A stretch of DNA of 64,000 bases, from contig JAJKFL010000006.1 of the NCBI GenBank assembly GCA_021186555.1, positions 27,773,478 through 27,837,477 of the forward strand, read 5' to 3'. This document shows positions 20,801 through 31,760 of the stretch, piece by piece. The position numbers and the translations under genes are program-made. Position 1 is the first letter of the stretch. Every line of letters starts with the position of its first letter. The notes below the pieces were generated by a model that saw nothing but the letters and a program-made list of their open reading frames with translations, ran no database searches and was not told the DNA's origin. Origin of the DNA: Reticulitermes speratus. Taxonomy: Eukaryota; Arthropoda; Insecta; Blattodea; Rhinotermitidae.

Positions 20801-23598
20801 TTCTTTCAGTTCAACACTTTAGTTTCTAGAGTCACAACATATGGAAATATCAATTCCACTGGCTCATTCACAGTTTAATCCATTCAACTGCTAGAACTGT
20901 TGACTCATGTAAGAAACAAACTTATCACACAATATTACTACCGAACTGAAAACTAAACAAACCCAAATTTGATAGCAGAATTTTCTCCACACTGTTGGAA
21001 TCAAAACAAGCACAGGGAATTACTAGTGACCTGAAAATTAGATTACCCTAAACTTTGACAGTACAATTTTCTCTACACCAGTGGGAATTGTGACACCACA
21101 ACAACCATGGTTTCTGTATTAGGTAGTGACATTCTGTTCATACCAGGTACAATGGTTACACTGACAATTTGTTTTCCAGCACTTTGTTAGTAGAACAGGG
21201 TACATAAACCTTGTGAAGGCATCTTTCTCTTTGAGACAGGCAAGACCATGTCATTTGTGTTACACCACATACTTCAGGTATGATTGGATGATAAATTTAT
21301 AAACTGGTATGGCCAGAAGGAAAAATAATAACAAGACAGGAAACCCACAGCAAGAACCTCCACACAGCTGACCTCATCACAAAACCAGTTTAAAAACAAA
21401 TAAATGCCGACCATAGCCTTATCATTTGAATTCACTAAATCCTGATGATCATCATAACAGTTCATATAAGAACCTCAATATATTTCAGTATGTTTATCAC
21501 AGCAAGGGGACACCAAATTTCACTACACTCTTCTCTGTTAGGAGCAGTAAGGCTTAATATTTTCAAATATCCAGCTGCAGTAAACAGGACTTCAGTAGCC
21601 TCTACAACACGTTCATTTTTGTCTGCGAAGATCACACAGTTGGAAAAGTTCCAGCATATTTATTCTACTGACATAGGTTTTCATTTTCTTTCCATTTATA
21701 AATGGGGTCATATCCACTAGTGGGAAAAGTTGCTGAAACTCAATACTTCTTTTGTAGCTTCATCCTTCACCACTTTCTTACTTTCTTTTATACAGTCATA
21801 CCTTTACCTCATTCCCTTTCTCCATTTATAACTTTGTTGCTTTTCAGACTCCTCATGGTCTATAAATACTCAGTGACTCATGCAGTCAGTGATAAAATTG
21901 TTTTACCTGACATTCCTCCATCTGAAAGTTATCCATTAGTTCCTATACCACACAAATAAACTGACATTTACATCTGATGTTACCAGTACTAAGCTAAGCA
22001 AAAGCGTGCAGTTGAAATGGTATGGCCACTTCCTGTTGGTGGCAAAATCTGTGTAAGTTCCACATCAATGAACTGTGGAAATCATTACTTTATTTCAAAC
22101 TGCTCAGCAATTTCTTTGCACTCTTGTACTGATTTGGAGAAACGTAACAAATATAAAGTCACTGAAAAGTATAGTTAGCAACTCACTACAGGCTGGACAG
22201 TCCAGGGATCGAATTCCTGTAAGGGCAAGATTTTTCACACCCATCCAGACTGGCCCTGGGGCCTACCCTGTCTCCTGTACAATGGGAACCATGTTTCTTT
22301 CTTAGGGGTAAAGTGGTCAGGGCATGGCATTTACCACCCACCCCCATTTAGCACCAAGGTTAAAGAAAGAGCAGAGCTATACCTCTACTCCGCCTCTGGG
22401 CCTTTATGGCCTGCTCTACGGTGAACATTTACTACATATATAATCACACCAAAACAAATTTCATTTTAGTGCTTAGAAAACACAGAAGTGGCACACCCTC
22501 TCAACTGCAATGCCTAATGATGTGCAAAATTCATCATGAAGAGAATAATGAAATTAAGACACTACAATTTTAACCTTGAGAACTTTTTTAGATTGTCTCA
22601 TTCCACTATACAGCGCAACTATTTCTAATCCTGCTGATAATTAACATGTCTTATACAAATGACTCAGATCTCAATCTAACCATAACATGAATTTGCAATC
22701 GTAATTTTATTGTTATGTCACATCCTGCCCTAAAAATGACCAACCTTTGGTCAAAACACATAGCCATGTAATTTATATTAATAAAAAGCCAATAAATAGT
22801 TGTGTTGATGGTAACTGTGTATTCAATTATAGTATCATGCACACAACAAGGTGTCTATCATAAAAATAATTTTAAAAAGTAGGCAATAAGTAGGTAATAA
22901 ATCTTGGCAGCTAAACTAGATACAACAATATTTGTTCGTTACTGCCATATTGCCATGACGATCTGTTGCTTTAGTAATTATTCCAGTTACATGATATGTA
23001 GATATAATTACTATTATTCACTGTCATCATAATATTTACAACTGTCCCATGAGGCCTTGCATGATCCACTGTAATTCTGGGGACAAGTGGAGTAAGATGC
23101 TGCTAAATATGTTTTCTTTTTTAATTCTGCAGATGCATCTCTTGAGTATGACAACTTAAGGAAGACCAAAATCTGTTATTTTCACTAACTGCTATATATG
23201 ATACATAATTCTCACAGTTCATTCAAATCTGATGGGGTTGCTTTGACATCAAATGACTCATGTTATTTAATTTTAAATGGTATTCATAGGTATTAATACT
23301 CAGTCTTTCCTTACCTTTCATCATCTAATGGCTGCCCATTATCCCACGTTTCACTTATCACTTCTTCCTCGGTAACTTGGATGTCCAAAAAATCCTGTTC
23401 AGGGAAAGCATACTGCACTACTTCAATACCCTGTTGCTGAGGCACGCTGGAGACATCACTTGTATTAGGAAATATCACACAATCATTTCCTATGCCACAA
23501 ATCATTTCACCTTCTGCGGCACCTGGCCCTCTCCAGTTCGAACTATTCACATTGTGTACCAAATTTGGTACTTCTGTTCCTGCAGATGGTTCTGCCAT
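7801..23598 (-). CDS. C2H2 zinc-finger protein with 15 fingers (whole gene; five coding exons)
   Basis: Coding exons in order: 23598-23315, 20706-19774, 14322-13972, 10777-10450, 8831-7801. All junctions have GT donors and AG acceptors after polypyrimidine tracts, and phases agree (2, 2, 2, 0). With one base restored in the last exon, the product is about 975 residues. Residues 1-130 are acidic and finger-free. Fingers 1-2 lie near residues 133-180; a Ser- and Lys-rich acidic linker follows; fingers 3-13 run from about 315 to 645, finger 14 starts near 658, and a basic Ser-rich linker leads to finger 15 at the extreme C-terminus. TGE(R/K)P linkers join fingers 11-12-13, suggesting sequence-specific DNA binding. 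I cannot name an orthologue; a transcription regulator is the likely role. A possible ATTAAA poly(A) signal lies at 7,718-7,713. Confidence 0.85.
9185..9405 (+). pseudogene. pogo/Tigger-like transposase, N-terminal fragment
   Basis: The plus strand from ATG 9,185 encodes a CENP-B-type helix-turn-helix start: [11 protein letters not shown], then [19 protein letters not shown], a stop where the family has GES(Q), and [12 protein letters not shown]. This order is the N-terminus of Tigger/jerky-type transposases (family knowledge). In-frame stops make it a relic. The element is broken by a SINE insertion downstream. Confidence 0.7.
9498..9818 (-). mobile_element. tRNA-derived SINE, family A (copy 1)
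   Basis: Read on the minus strand, the head at 9,818 has a pol III A box (TGGCGCAGTTGG) and B box (GGTTCGATTCC), followed by a body of about 250 bp and a (GGTAAA)n tail. It is flanked by a perfect 15-bp direct repeat AGGTCAGTATAGGTA at 9,486-9,500 and 9,819-9,833, which overlaps the tail. Near-identical copies lie at 47,003-47,314 and 56,157-56,472. Confidence 0.9.
10062..10219. repeat. Foldback element with degenerate core
   Basis: The left arm TTCTGGGATGTAGCTTGGTA and the right arm (its inverse, ending CACATTCCAGAAG) are diverged inverted copies. Between them the minus strand reads CCCTGAATATGGAGGCAGC, close to the core at 37,324-37,361 (CCCTGAAGATGGAGGTAGC). The copy is old and has no visible target duplication. 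Confidence 0.5.
10450..10777 (-). CDS. Zinc-finger gene, exon with fingers 9-13
   Basis: It begins with the histidines of finger 9 (RHMVSH across the splice) and carries fingers 10 (CDEC), 11 (CAEC), 12 (CRFC) and the start of 13 (CAVC). Fingers 11-13 are joined by canonical linkers HTGERPYGC and HTGEKPYAC. The donor is GTGAGT at 10,449, phase 0. This is the most conserved-looking block and probably the main DNA-reading module. Confidence 0.87.
11578..11755. mobile_element. MITE with pogo/Tigger-type terminal inverted repeats
   Basis: The ends are inverted: the left end reads TACAGTACAACCCTGTTAAG and the right end, complemented, reads TACAGTAGAACCTGGATAAG. The outermost TA on each side fits the TA duplication of the Tc1/mariner/pogo superfamily. 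About 178 bp, non-coding. Confidence 0.7.
12364..12498. repeat. Foldback element, CTTCTGGGAT family
   Basis: The left arm GTCTTCTGGAATGTTACAATG faces a right arm whose complement starts GGATCAAGTCTTCTGGGACG. On the minus strand the middle contains TGAAGG...CCTATGAAACATTAG, a degenerate form of the GAAAC-containing core. The sequence after the right arm (CACTGCTGTAAGAACCTC, then ATCTTGC) matches that at 270-320, so the element probably continues to about 12,530. Confidence 0.55.
13972..14322 (-). CDS. Zinc-finger gene, exon with fingers 6-9
   Basis: The exon opens with the end of finger 5 (..RRIH across the junction), then a 13-residue spacer and fingers 6 (CQVC), 7 (CMLC), 8 (CTLC) and the first three quarters of finger 9 (CHKC). 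It ends at donor GTAAGC in phase 2. The reading frame across both junctions rebuilds intact C2H2 spacing, which confirms the exon limits. Confidence 0.85.
17930..18085 (-). mobile_element. tRNA-derived SINE-like repeat, family C
   Basis: On the minus strand a head with an A-box-like motif (GTGGCTCAGGCAG) is followed about 35 bp later by a B-box-like GGTTTGGGTACAATCCC. The downstream body (AGTGGCGCTGGGGACAGATTTC) resembles a repeat I associate with insect genomes. No clear duplications flank it. Single copy in the window. Confidence 0.45.
18155..18285 (+). repeat. Dispersed repeat E (copy 1 of 3)
   Basis: Shared order of motifs: CATGAAGCAAGTTCC, GAGGACCCACAAAT, GTACAAAATTTAGT, GGTGACCT and TTTGTGCACCCCTGA. 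The same order occurs at 32,809-32,890 on the plus strand and at 60,535-60,700 on the minus strand. No coding potential; class unknown. Confidence 0.6.
18695..19691. mobile_element. Decayed pogo-like DNA transposon (about 1 kb)
   Basis: Terminal inverted repeats CCGTATTTACCCGAAT.CAAGAC lie at 18,695 and, inverted, at 19,691, each flanked by TA, the usual target duplication of the superfamily. Inside, the minus strand at about 18,883-19,010 encodes an acidic C-terminus, [16 protein letters not shown].., ending DTDW and a stop. This is the C-terminal pattern of pogo/Tigger transposases (GTEDD.LW...). The catalytic part is gone. A 167-bp MITE with the same ends lies at 55,872-56,038. Confidence 0.8.
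19774..20706 (-). CDS. Zinc-finger gene, exon with fingers 1-5
   Basis: The acceptor follows a long T-rich tract (TTTTTTTTACTTGTTTTCATACAG) and the exon ends at donor GTCAGT, phase 2. It encodes fingers 1 and 2 (starting CDFC and CNLC), a linker of roughly 135 residues with an acidic run DDDEEDVP and Lys-rich patches typical of nuclear localisation, then fingers 3 (CQHC), 4 (CNTC) and most of 5 (CETC). The last zinc-binding His of finger 5 comes from the next exon. Confidence 0.85.
20707..23314. other. Zinc-finger gene intron containing a SINE
   Basis: Only one recognisable element is seen, a family B SINE at about 22,168-22,432. The remainder is AT-rich and no exon or further repeat is apparent. 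Confidence 0.5.
22168..22432 (+). mobile_element. tRNA-derived SINE, family B (copy 1)
   Basis: The head has a B-box-like GGGATCGAATTCC. The body carries CCAGACTGGCCCTGGGGCCTA, GGTAAAGTGGTCAGGGCATGG and the end TGGCCTGCTCTACGGTGAAC. The copy at 42,070-42,370 has the same blocks in the same order, and minus-strand copies or pieces lie at 28,496-28,780 and 57,609-57,776. Confidence 0.8.
23315..23598 (-). CDS. Zinc-finger gene, first coding exon
   Basis: It starts at ATG 23,598, preceded in frame by stops (TAG, TAA), and ends at the donor GTAAGG with phase 2. It encodes 94 residues without fingers. The second half is rich in Glu and Asp ([17 protein letters not shown]), as in acidic transactivation segments. 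The exon itself begins further upstream at the acceptor at 23,632, so 23,599-23,631 is 5' untranslated sequence of the same exon. Confidence 0.8.
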
Positions 23599-24446
23599 TT
23601 CACACTTCTGTACCTAGTGCTTCCAACATTACCTGTAATATTAAAAGAGTGTTGAAGGCTATCATACAACACTCAAATGCCTACACAGTGTGTAACAATT
23701 CCAGAAAAGTACAATCAGGGACAACTGCAGCACAATGCCAACAGTTCTCAAGAATTATCGAACTTAAAAAAGAAATATATCAGTCACTAACAGAGCTTGG
23801 AGACAAACCAATATCTTAAAATTTAATTGCATACTTAACTGTCCATAAAATCTAGGATATACTTTTGCTGAGTTTCTAAATAACTCCACAGAACAGAATT
23901 CTTCTTCAGCAGCCAACAGTTCCTCAGTTAGTCAAGAAATTCCCTACAGCTGGTGCGAAACAAAGGTTCATTACTCTGTTTGCAACAGCCCACCACCATC
24001 CTGACCCATATGACTCCAATCCACTCCCTCCCATCCTATTTATGTAACACCCATTTAATGCTATTCTACCATCTACACGTAGATCATCCAGCTAAAATCT
24101 TTCCTTGAAATTTTCCCACAGAACTCTGTACACGTTATGCCTAAACTGTCAACGTACACAGTCACTTCAATATAATCATGAACAGTCCTTATCAAAATGT
24201 AAATTTGTGAACTAGTGGATGTGAAACTTAGCATTTCAAAACAACAGAAACTTCAAAACACAGAACATTTGTCAACAACCTCTTCTATATTCTTTATTAA
24301 AAGGTCCAAATACATATTGGAACAAAATTAACCTCTACAACCAAGCAGAATCATGAAAAGCCCACCATTTAATTGCTAAAACCGCAAAATCTTAGCTCGT
24401 ATTTCAATTATTTTAATGTACAATTATTAGTTTCAATAGACGATAC

Positions 24447-24542
24447 CTCAGAAGTAAAAGACGATGAAGGCACAGTGGCATTAGACACTGTTCGAGCTAT
24501 CCCTAACCTTTGTTTATTAAAACCTTGAGGGTTAGACTCCAT
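24447..24542 (-). CDS. Possible upstream exon or upstream ORF of the zinc-finger gene
   Basis: An ATG at 24,542 opens 32 codons (MESNPQGFNKQ...SSSFTSE) up to a possible donor GAG|GTATCG at 24,446. Spliced to the acceptor at 23,632, this frame would continue ten more codons and stop at a TGA one base before the main ATG. It would thus be an upstream ORF unless the splice differs. Support is only composition and position, and the donor is weak. The sequence upstream is CpG-richer, as expected of a promoter. Confidence 0.3.
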
Positions 24543-25769
24543 TTGCTACTTGTTTAACCTACGACGAAATCTGAAGGTATGAGAGAGTACAGACGAACAT
24601 CATGCAGCTGATTAAACAATTTATAATAACAAAATAATAAAATGTATATCCGATAATATTATATGTCACAATTAACTGACAAATAATATGATTTAATTTG
24701 CTTCAAACCATACAAACCTAACCAAAATTTTACAGACCACAGCGTCAACTTTCAACTGTTTTCCATGAACACCGTTCTGTGATTTCCGTGGCGTTCCCTG
24801 ACGAGTTATTCACGATAACCAATGACTACCTGCTGCAGATATTTCTGGTATCTCATTTTTACTTTTAATATATGTATAAACAACTCCTACAATTTCTGAC
24901 TTGTAGGAAAGTATTTACTTATTACCTGACCAGGAACGTCTCATACGTAACGTAAATAATATACTTTTGAACCGTGGCTTACCAGCACGTGTAGACAAAA
25001 TTTTTAATCTAAGTTTATACTTAAATTTATTCTCCTTATATGACACTTAATCGAATATAAAATACCGAACAAATCCAGTATTTGTATAAGACGTACTGTA
25101 TGTTACATAGCATCGATTAGAATGTCTACAACAGTGTGGTAATTGACATGACGTTGGTCGAAACATTTTCTATTGGGTATCATCAGTTGCCATGAGCTCG
25201 ATGAAATATAATTTTCGTTGCAGTTTTGAGGCTGTTGAGCCTTGTAATAAAATTTCATCCCATGTACAGAGAATGTGGGGTCAAAACTCACGATCGACTC
25301 TTTGCCCTGTGTTTAATATAGTAAGCAATTAGTGTAGAAGCAAATTACGAAATGTATGTTCCGCTTAACAATTACGTTGCCTTCGCTCTGTTTTTGCCTG
25401 TCTGCACTTTCAGTTCGTGATTGCGAACTTTGGATGCTGTCTTCTAACCTAAAACGCACATTGTCAAAAATAACGTTTATAAGTTGCATTTTAAATCCCT
25501 TGCCACGTTTCACACAAAAAATACATTGCGGCCCAAATCATGCGAATCTTAAAGAAATATATTGCCATAACCTCTGCGTGTACTCGGAAGACACAAGTTA
25601 CGTATCTGTAACACATATGCTATAAAATCCCATGGAGCCAAAATTCAGTCAAAAGTGACGAATGTCAAATACATATGAGAGTGTAAACGATCTTCTTGTA
25701 GGCAGACAGTCAGGGATTTTAGTATACCGCCAGTAGCTTGTATATACACAACTATAATAGGGTGTTGTA

Positions 25770-25945
25770 TTAACCTTTATCGTCCCACGAGATCACATGC
25801 TGGTCTCAGAAATGTACCGGCGAATGTTGTGGCATGCCATATGCTGGTTTCTGTGTGTCTACTTGGTAGCAATTTAAATGTCCACACTAAGCCAGAAAAA
25901 ACTCAGGCCATCACAAGTTAAACTCGGCATTTAAATAAATTTCCT
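25770..25945 (-). repeat. SINE-like repeat D (copy 1 of 3)
   Basis: Shared blocks: TTAACC.TTATC, ATGCTGGTCTC, CTTGGTAGCAATTTAAATGT and CCACAC.AAGCCAGAAAAA. Other copies are at 39,090-39,290 (opposite orientation) and 50,583-50,770. The 39-kb copy shows a tRNA-like head with GGACTTAAATCC, so a tRNA-derived SINE is the likely class. Confidence 0.65.
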
Positions 25946-26149
25946 AAAGGTTAAGAAGTAAAGAAAATCTGGAACAAAATGTGGAAGCTCACAATTATAT
26001 CACAGGAAAAAAATTGTACCTCCAGTTCTGTAAAACATTTCTTAAAAAAGTGCAATTAAAAGTACCTAATCATATAAAAGAATTGGACAAGTAGTTTTTC
26101 TTAAAAAGGGAATTGAGATTCCATTGCATCATACAATCTATTCATTGGC

Positions 26150-26735
26150 AGAATATGGGAGATAATACCTGGGGCCACCATTTTGAACCTCAATCTAAGC
26201 AGTAGCTGATGGAATGGCACTACATGACATCCCTGGGAAGATTTCAGTACTGTGTTATCAGCACAAAGAACCATGACTGCAGGCTTTAGGGATGAGAAAG
26301 GCATTTTTCTTGTGAAGTTCTTGTGTATGGAAACAATAGTGAACTCTGACCCCTATATTGAAACTAAGAAATCTGAATGCCTGCTTTTGTCAAATTCATC
26401 CCACCAGAAAAATGTTAGAATTGTTGCTACTCCATGACAATAACAGGACCCATGTGTGCATATACCACTGGAGTGTTGGCACACCCACCCCACATCCTGA
26501 CTTTACTGTCAGATTTTCACCTTTGAAAGCCAGCCTGACAAGGACACCATTCTGTGGATTACAAGGCAGTGAAGAGCATCATGCACCAGTGGCTGCAGAG
26601 GAAATAAAGCAACTTTTAACAGGTGGGAATACATGTTCTTGTTCAAAAATGGAGACTATATTGGTGGAAGGTTGCACAAGAACAGAGAGAAAGGAGGCAT
26701 TACTTTCTGACTAACCTACATATTTTAAGTAGCAA
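26150..26735 (+). pseudogene. Decayed mariner transposase
   Basis: The plus strand, in changing frames, gives GF.DEKGIFLVKFL, the D-region (family: FWD..G.LL.DFL), then SDPYIET (family: IN...Y..TL), then LLLHDNNRTHV (the HDNARPH motif), SLKASL, and VKSIMHQWLQRK at about 26,568-26,604. These follow the order of a mariner transposase from its first catalytic Asp to near the C-terminus. Frameshifts and stops make it non-functional. No terminal repeats were found. Confidence 0.7.
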
Positions 26736-28495
26736 TAATACTGTACATCAATGTTCGGGCATCACATAGATGTTCCTTTCTTGTGGATGTATAAACATTT
26801 TCTGTATTCCATTCCAATAGCTTCAGGAGTATATTACTGAAAAAAACCCACAAAAAATGAGAAGTTACACGTTAAAATATACATTTCCCGCTATCACATG
26901 CTCAGGAGATAAAATGCAGAATAGGTTAAAAGAGTCTTATACAAATAAACTGGCTGCATGTAGGAAACACTCTCTTCTGTTAGGTTATAAATGTGTGCCA
27001 GAAGCAGCTGCAATGCAGCATCACATTAGAACATACCCCTCAGAGCATGATCAGTGTCTGGCATCAGTAAAAATCCTGGAAAGAACTGCTTTTGACTCCA
27101 GAACTAGAGGCAAAAGGAAGCAAAATGACACAACACAAGTACAGACACATCTTATTTTAGTTCAACACATGTTCTCATACACTTTCAGATATGCACACAA
27201 CATATATAATATTTACATAATTATGATAATGATTTGTATAACTTGGCACCTATAATATTTTAATTAACATGTAAATCTCTTTCACAGCCATCCAGACAGA
27301 AGATTCTGTCTGATCACCCCTGTTTTTGTGTTTTCAATCCATCTCAGCTTGAGCTGACAAGTCCGGCCTCATTGGAAAGATGTTGCTTGGGACTTGCATT
27401 AAATATGAAACACAATGGCACATAATATATTCATAACATTAAAACTTTCACTTTGACTGAAAATATTAGTGATATACCTATCTTCACTGTATACAACACA
27501 ACGTAAGTCCTTAATGTAACCATACTTTTCAACTGTGTTTATTCTATGAAAGATAGCACCATTTGCATCCTTCTTGGCACCTGTGTCTTCAGTTATTCTT
27601 ACCATCATATGCAGGCACATGGCAACACATATCACATGTGGTAACTGAAACATTTTGGAATTAAACACTTCAATGTGATTTAGGGACATACCCACAAAAG
27701 AGTACTGTTCTCTATTCAAATTGCAGATGTACTATACATAACACAATCTCTGATGGGTGTAAATATGCATTACAGAAACAACAGTCACCAGTTTACCATC
27801 AAAAGCACACATAATAAAAATAATAATAAAGTCACAATTAATTTAATATTGACAGGATTAATTGTACAATATTGCATGTCACAGGGCCACCCTTAAGCGT
27901 TTCACAATTATTGACCCATTCAACAAATTACATGTTGTTATTCGACTCATTATAAACACATAAGAGGGAGATGGACAGAAATTTCAACAGTCATTTAAGT
28001 AACAGAACGGAGCTGTTTATAATAAAACATAGGGCATTTAACATGCAAGGTGCAAGACTGATTCTACTCATTGTATTGGCACACCTTACCATGTACAGTT
28101 AATGGTAACCTGGTCTTGTTTATTGAAGTCAGAATCAATGGACTGCCACTTTGTGCTCACCAAACTCTACGGGATACCCCATCTGATAACTGAATACAAG
28201 AAGTTATCATCTGCCCGCAGTTCAGGTATATGTTTCCAACATGCCAATTCATCAAGCTGAACTTAAGGTACTATCTCATAAACAGCAAAAAACTATTCAA
28301 TTTACAGTTTTTATGTTATGTCACAACAAAACTGTGATAGTAATGAAATAGTACATTGCAGAATTCAGTTCTCAAAAGGACACACTTCAGACAGAATTGT
28401 CACTTTGGGCACTTAAAATGCGTTAGTTGAGATGAGACAACATAAAAAGCCACATTGTTAAGGAAACTCGATTGTCTTACCCCTTTTCACAAAGT

Positions 28496-28780
28496 AAGGT
28501 AAATTTTTCCCTGTCCACACCATGAAGGCATATAGATGCAGAAGTACACCTCTACTCATTCTTAACCCTGGCACTAGATGGAGGTGAGTGGTAAACGTCA
28601 CTCCCCATTACTTTACGCCTGGGAAAGAACCCCACTATCAATTCAATAGGAGGCTGGGTGGACCCCAGAATTGGTCTGGACATTTTGGAGAAGAAAAAAA
28701 GCCTCTTCTCCCTGCTACAATGTGAACCCCAGATTATCCAGCCTGTAGCCTAGTCACTACACAGACTATGCTATGCCACC
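28496..28780 (-). mobile_element. tRNA-derived SINE, family B, diverged
   Basis: Read on the minus strand, a head with GTGTAGTGACTAGGCTACAGG and a B-box-like GGGGTTCACATT precedes the family body. On the plus strand the tail side shows CACTAGATGGAGGTGAGTGG, shared with 34,163-34,240 and 57,609-57,776. Confidence 0.6.
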
Positions 28781-28986
28781 TCTATTCATTTCCACATAAA
28801 TATTTATACAGCAAAAATATTTCCATTTGTTGACACATATTCAAAAGATCCTGAATATAATTCTTGGCATATTTGCAATGCAGTGTTTCAGAAATGCACC
28901 TATTAGGTTCATAAAGTCTGTCCTGTGATCTATCAATAGTAAAAGCTTGAGAACCACTGAACAGACATTCGCAAAATTTAAAATTA

Positions 28987-29002
28987 GGGGGGGGGGGGGG
29001 GG
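28987..29002. repeat. Poly-G tract of 16
   Basis: Sixteen consecutive G. A second run of 16 lies at 37,256-37,271, and shorter runs at 52,329-52,337 and 63,064-63,075. Such tracts can form G-quadruplexes and are error-prone in sequencing. Confidence 0.9.
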
Positions 29003-30567
29003 TGCTATTAAAATTCGTTGGATTTCAGTTTTGGTTAAAACTGGATAAAAATAACATATACATAAAAATCTACACAGAGTAAAACAAAACACAAATTTTA
29101 TGCCTGATATACTTTTTCCAGTAAGTCAGTTTTTGAGACACACAAAAGGGAGTTGAAAGCACCAAGTGTTACACTACATGTGTGTCCAGACTTCTATATT
29201 CAAGAATTAACAATGGTCTTCTGAACACATTTGAAGATTACCAGTCTCTAAATATTGATAATAATTACATGAAGCTTCCTCCACCTGACTTCATATATGT
29301 CTACATGTACATAAATATATATATTAATTAAAATATAACTGAATGTGCTGCTACGACTTGGTTTCCTTTGAGATAATTAAATACTTGTACAAGGCAGCAC
29401 ACACGCCAGAATTTTTATACTGTCCATACACTTCATAAGTTTTTGTTAACGAGACAATAAAATGAAGTAACTTCAAGCAGGTAGGCCAGTGTTTCAAAGT
29501 TGCACACCTTGTTCAATGCACAGAAAAGTATATTATGCCAATACATCATGCAGTGGCATTTACACTTGGTGATTTCTTGGTTTTTATTCATATTAATACT
29601 AGCAGGTGTACATGGTTAATGATAATGATTCCAAAAAGTAACTGGCAACTGAAACTGAAATACTGGAAAACAGGCATGCTGCTGCAGCCTCATCAATTGG
29701 AAATGGTGGTTACAATTTTGATTACACTAAAATCATTAATACTGTGGGAATTGATCCTTTGGTAGTGGAGCACTGCACTCGAAAAGCAAGAAACTAATTT
29801 GTCAGTTTAAAAGTGTTACACTAAATAACTGTTTTTCTTTCATCCTGAATGTGGTTATGTCCCATCTCTGATACATTATGCTACAGAAGGTACTGTACTT
29901 CTTGCATCCTTAAATGCAAAATTTATATCCACTGACTTTTATTTCTGTCATGTTTGGGCAATGATTAAGCTTCAACTATCAGCAGGGTAAGGTAAAGGCA
30001 AAGTTGTCATTGTGCACAACATGAAGGTATATGAGGGATTGGAGGTATAGCTCCACGTGTTCATAATCCTGGCACTTATAACTACATGTACTACCTACTT
30101 TACCATTACTGTTTTGCCCACAGAATGTATAAATTGCTTCTGGTTCTCAGAATATACAGCAATTCTTTTCCTGAACTTCAATAACCAACAAAGTAGGGTT
30201 GATGTATGAACTGACATTTTACATTATGTAAGGCATTATAGATTTCCTACTTGCTTCTGAGCATACCAATACTTCTAAATTCATGGTTTAACTGATGAGA
30301 ATAATGGTCACATCTCTTTTAAAGTAATAGTTTGGTGATGACATAGTACATTATACTGATACAGAATTATTTCAGCCAACACAAATTTAATTCATACAAT
30401 TCATTAGTATCAGGTAATAAAGAGTACCAATTAAAGTTCTGTTAGTTGAAATAATTCTTCATGAGTGTATCAAAACACACTGGTGTGTTCTACATCAAGA
30501 ATATGTTATAAATTCATTTTTGTTCTGGACTTGAGGGTTATAAATAATACTGAATATCAGGTTCCTT

Positions 30568-30781
30568 AAATGTAAACTATAATTCTTAGACCATGGTATA
30601 ACATGCGAAATATCACCGATGTGTGTTTGAACTTTTCCATCCATCGTCACTGATTATGCAAACACGACGTTTCAAAAGCAGACTGCTTTCGTAGTTCACC
30701 TGAAGATGAAAGCAGTCTTTTTTTTAAACATTGTGTTTGTATAATCAGCGATGATGGGAAAAGTTTAAATACACATCAGTG
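30568..30781 (+). repeat. Foldback element with CTGAAGA core
   Basis: The left arm (30,609-30,671) and right arm (30,725-30,787) are inverted copies of about 60 bp (AATATCACCGATGTG.., CTGATTATGCAAACAC..). Between them is CACCTGAAGATG with CTGAAGA at 30,700-30,706, and the opposite strand shows a TTTTGAAACGTC end. A direct repeat ATAT(C/T)AGGTTCCTT occurs at about 30,554-30,567 and 30,782-30,795 and may be the target duplication. Confidence 0.6.
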
Positions 30782-31497
30782 ATATTAGGTTCCTTCAAAA
30801 ACACACCAACCATTCTATGTGCTGTTGATCTTACACAACAAGCATGTCTACTTTTCTTTATATTGTAAAAACTGCACTTAAAATAGTCTCTGCTTAAAAT
30901 ATACCCCTGATATGGAACACAGTATAAAGCGGTAACAGGACCGATAGCCTGTAACAAGTAGGAATGTACAAATACAGATATTTTCATACTCAAATGATTT
31001 CACACCTCACAATACGCATGTTCAAACACTGACGTGGCTTAAAATTTTCCACTCATTTCTATTCTATAACCACAAATGTGAAATAAATCATATGCTGCAT
31101 TTTGTACAACTATAACAGTCTATTCATATCCATGAAGGGGCTATCCATACAAGTATATGACTGTTACAAAGCGTTGAGAAGTCTCTTTTTGGAGAAGATA
31201 TTAATGCCATAATTAGCACTACTTCAATTCTTAAAAAAACTTACTCTGTAATTATTTTGACACTTTCACAAAAATTATTTTGCATTCAGTACAACTTTCA
31301 CATCTTTTGATACCAGTGGTCACACTGCATCACACCTACAAAATGTTCACAGCTTTCATTATCAGTACTCTAATTTTAAATCACCTGAATTCATGACAAA
31401 CTTTCTACGTGCAATATAACTTTAACGTCTGTAGGCGCTACTGCTCATAACAATCACTCTCTTGTAGTAACTGTTTCAAAAACCACAAGACTTACTG

Positions 31498-31760
31498 TAA
31501 AACTGTATGGGACACAAAATGTAAGACTGAGTTTTCTCTACAACCTTTGTTTGAAATTTTTGCTGTGACAAATGCCGAGAGAGTTATGCTTCAAATGCAT
31601 AGAAACACATCATGAAGGTTTTCATATAAAGTGTCTGTTGTTACTGTCTGATTTTAGCCAAAGATGATGTGTGTACACAAATTTTGGTGAACCTCCTCAG
31701 TATAAAATTTTGTGATAATCTGTTCAATGGTGCTTCAGTTGTTACATGCATACAGACAGA
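31498..31760 (+). repeat. Dispersed repeat G (copy 1 of 3)
   Basis: Blocks shared with 61,140-61,440: AAAATGTAAGACTGAG/TGTG, TTTTCTCTACAACC, TGTCTGAAAT, AAAGTGTCTGTT, TCTGATTTTA and CAGACAGA near the end. A weaker copy lies at 41,636-41,830. The 61-kb copy ends in the GGACAGACAGACAGACAGG tract with AAGCTAATAGTCGC, which I recognise from insect LINE or SINE tails. Confidence 0.5.

Noticed and set aside
26857..27255. 132-codon plus-strand open frame downstream of the mariner relic
   Set aside because: No recognisable domain, low-complexity C-terminal end (IYNIYIIMIMI), no splice signals or homologous copies; probably chance or transposon remnant.
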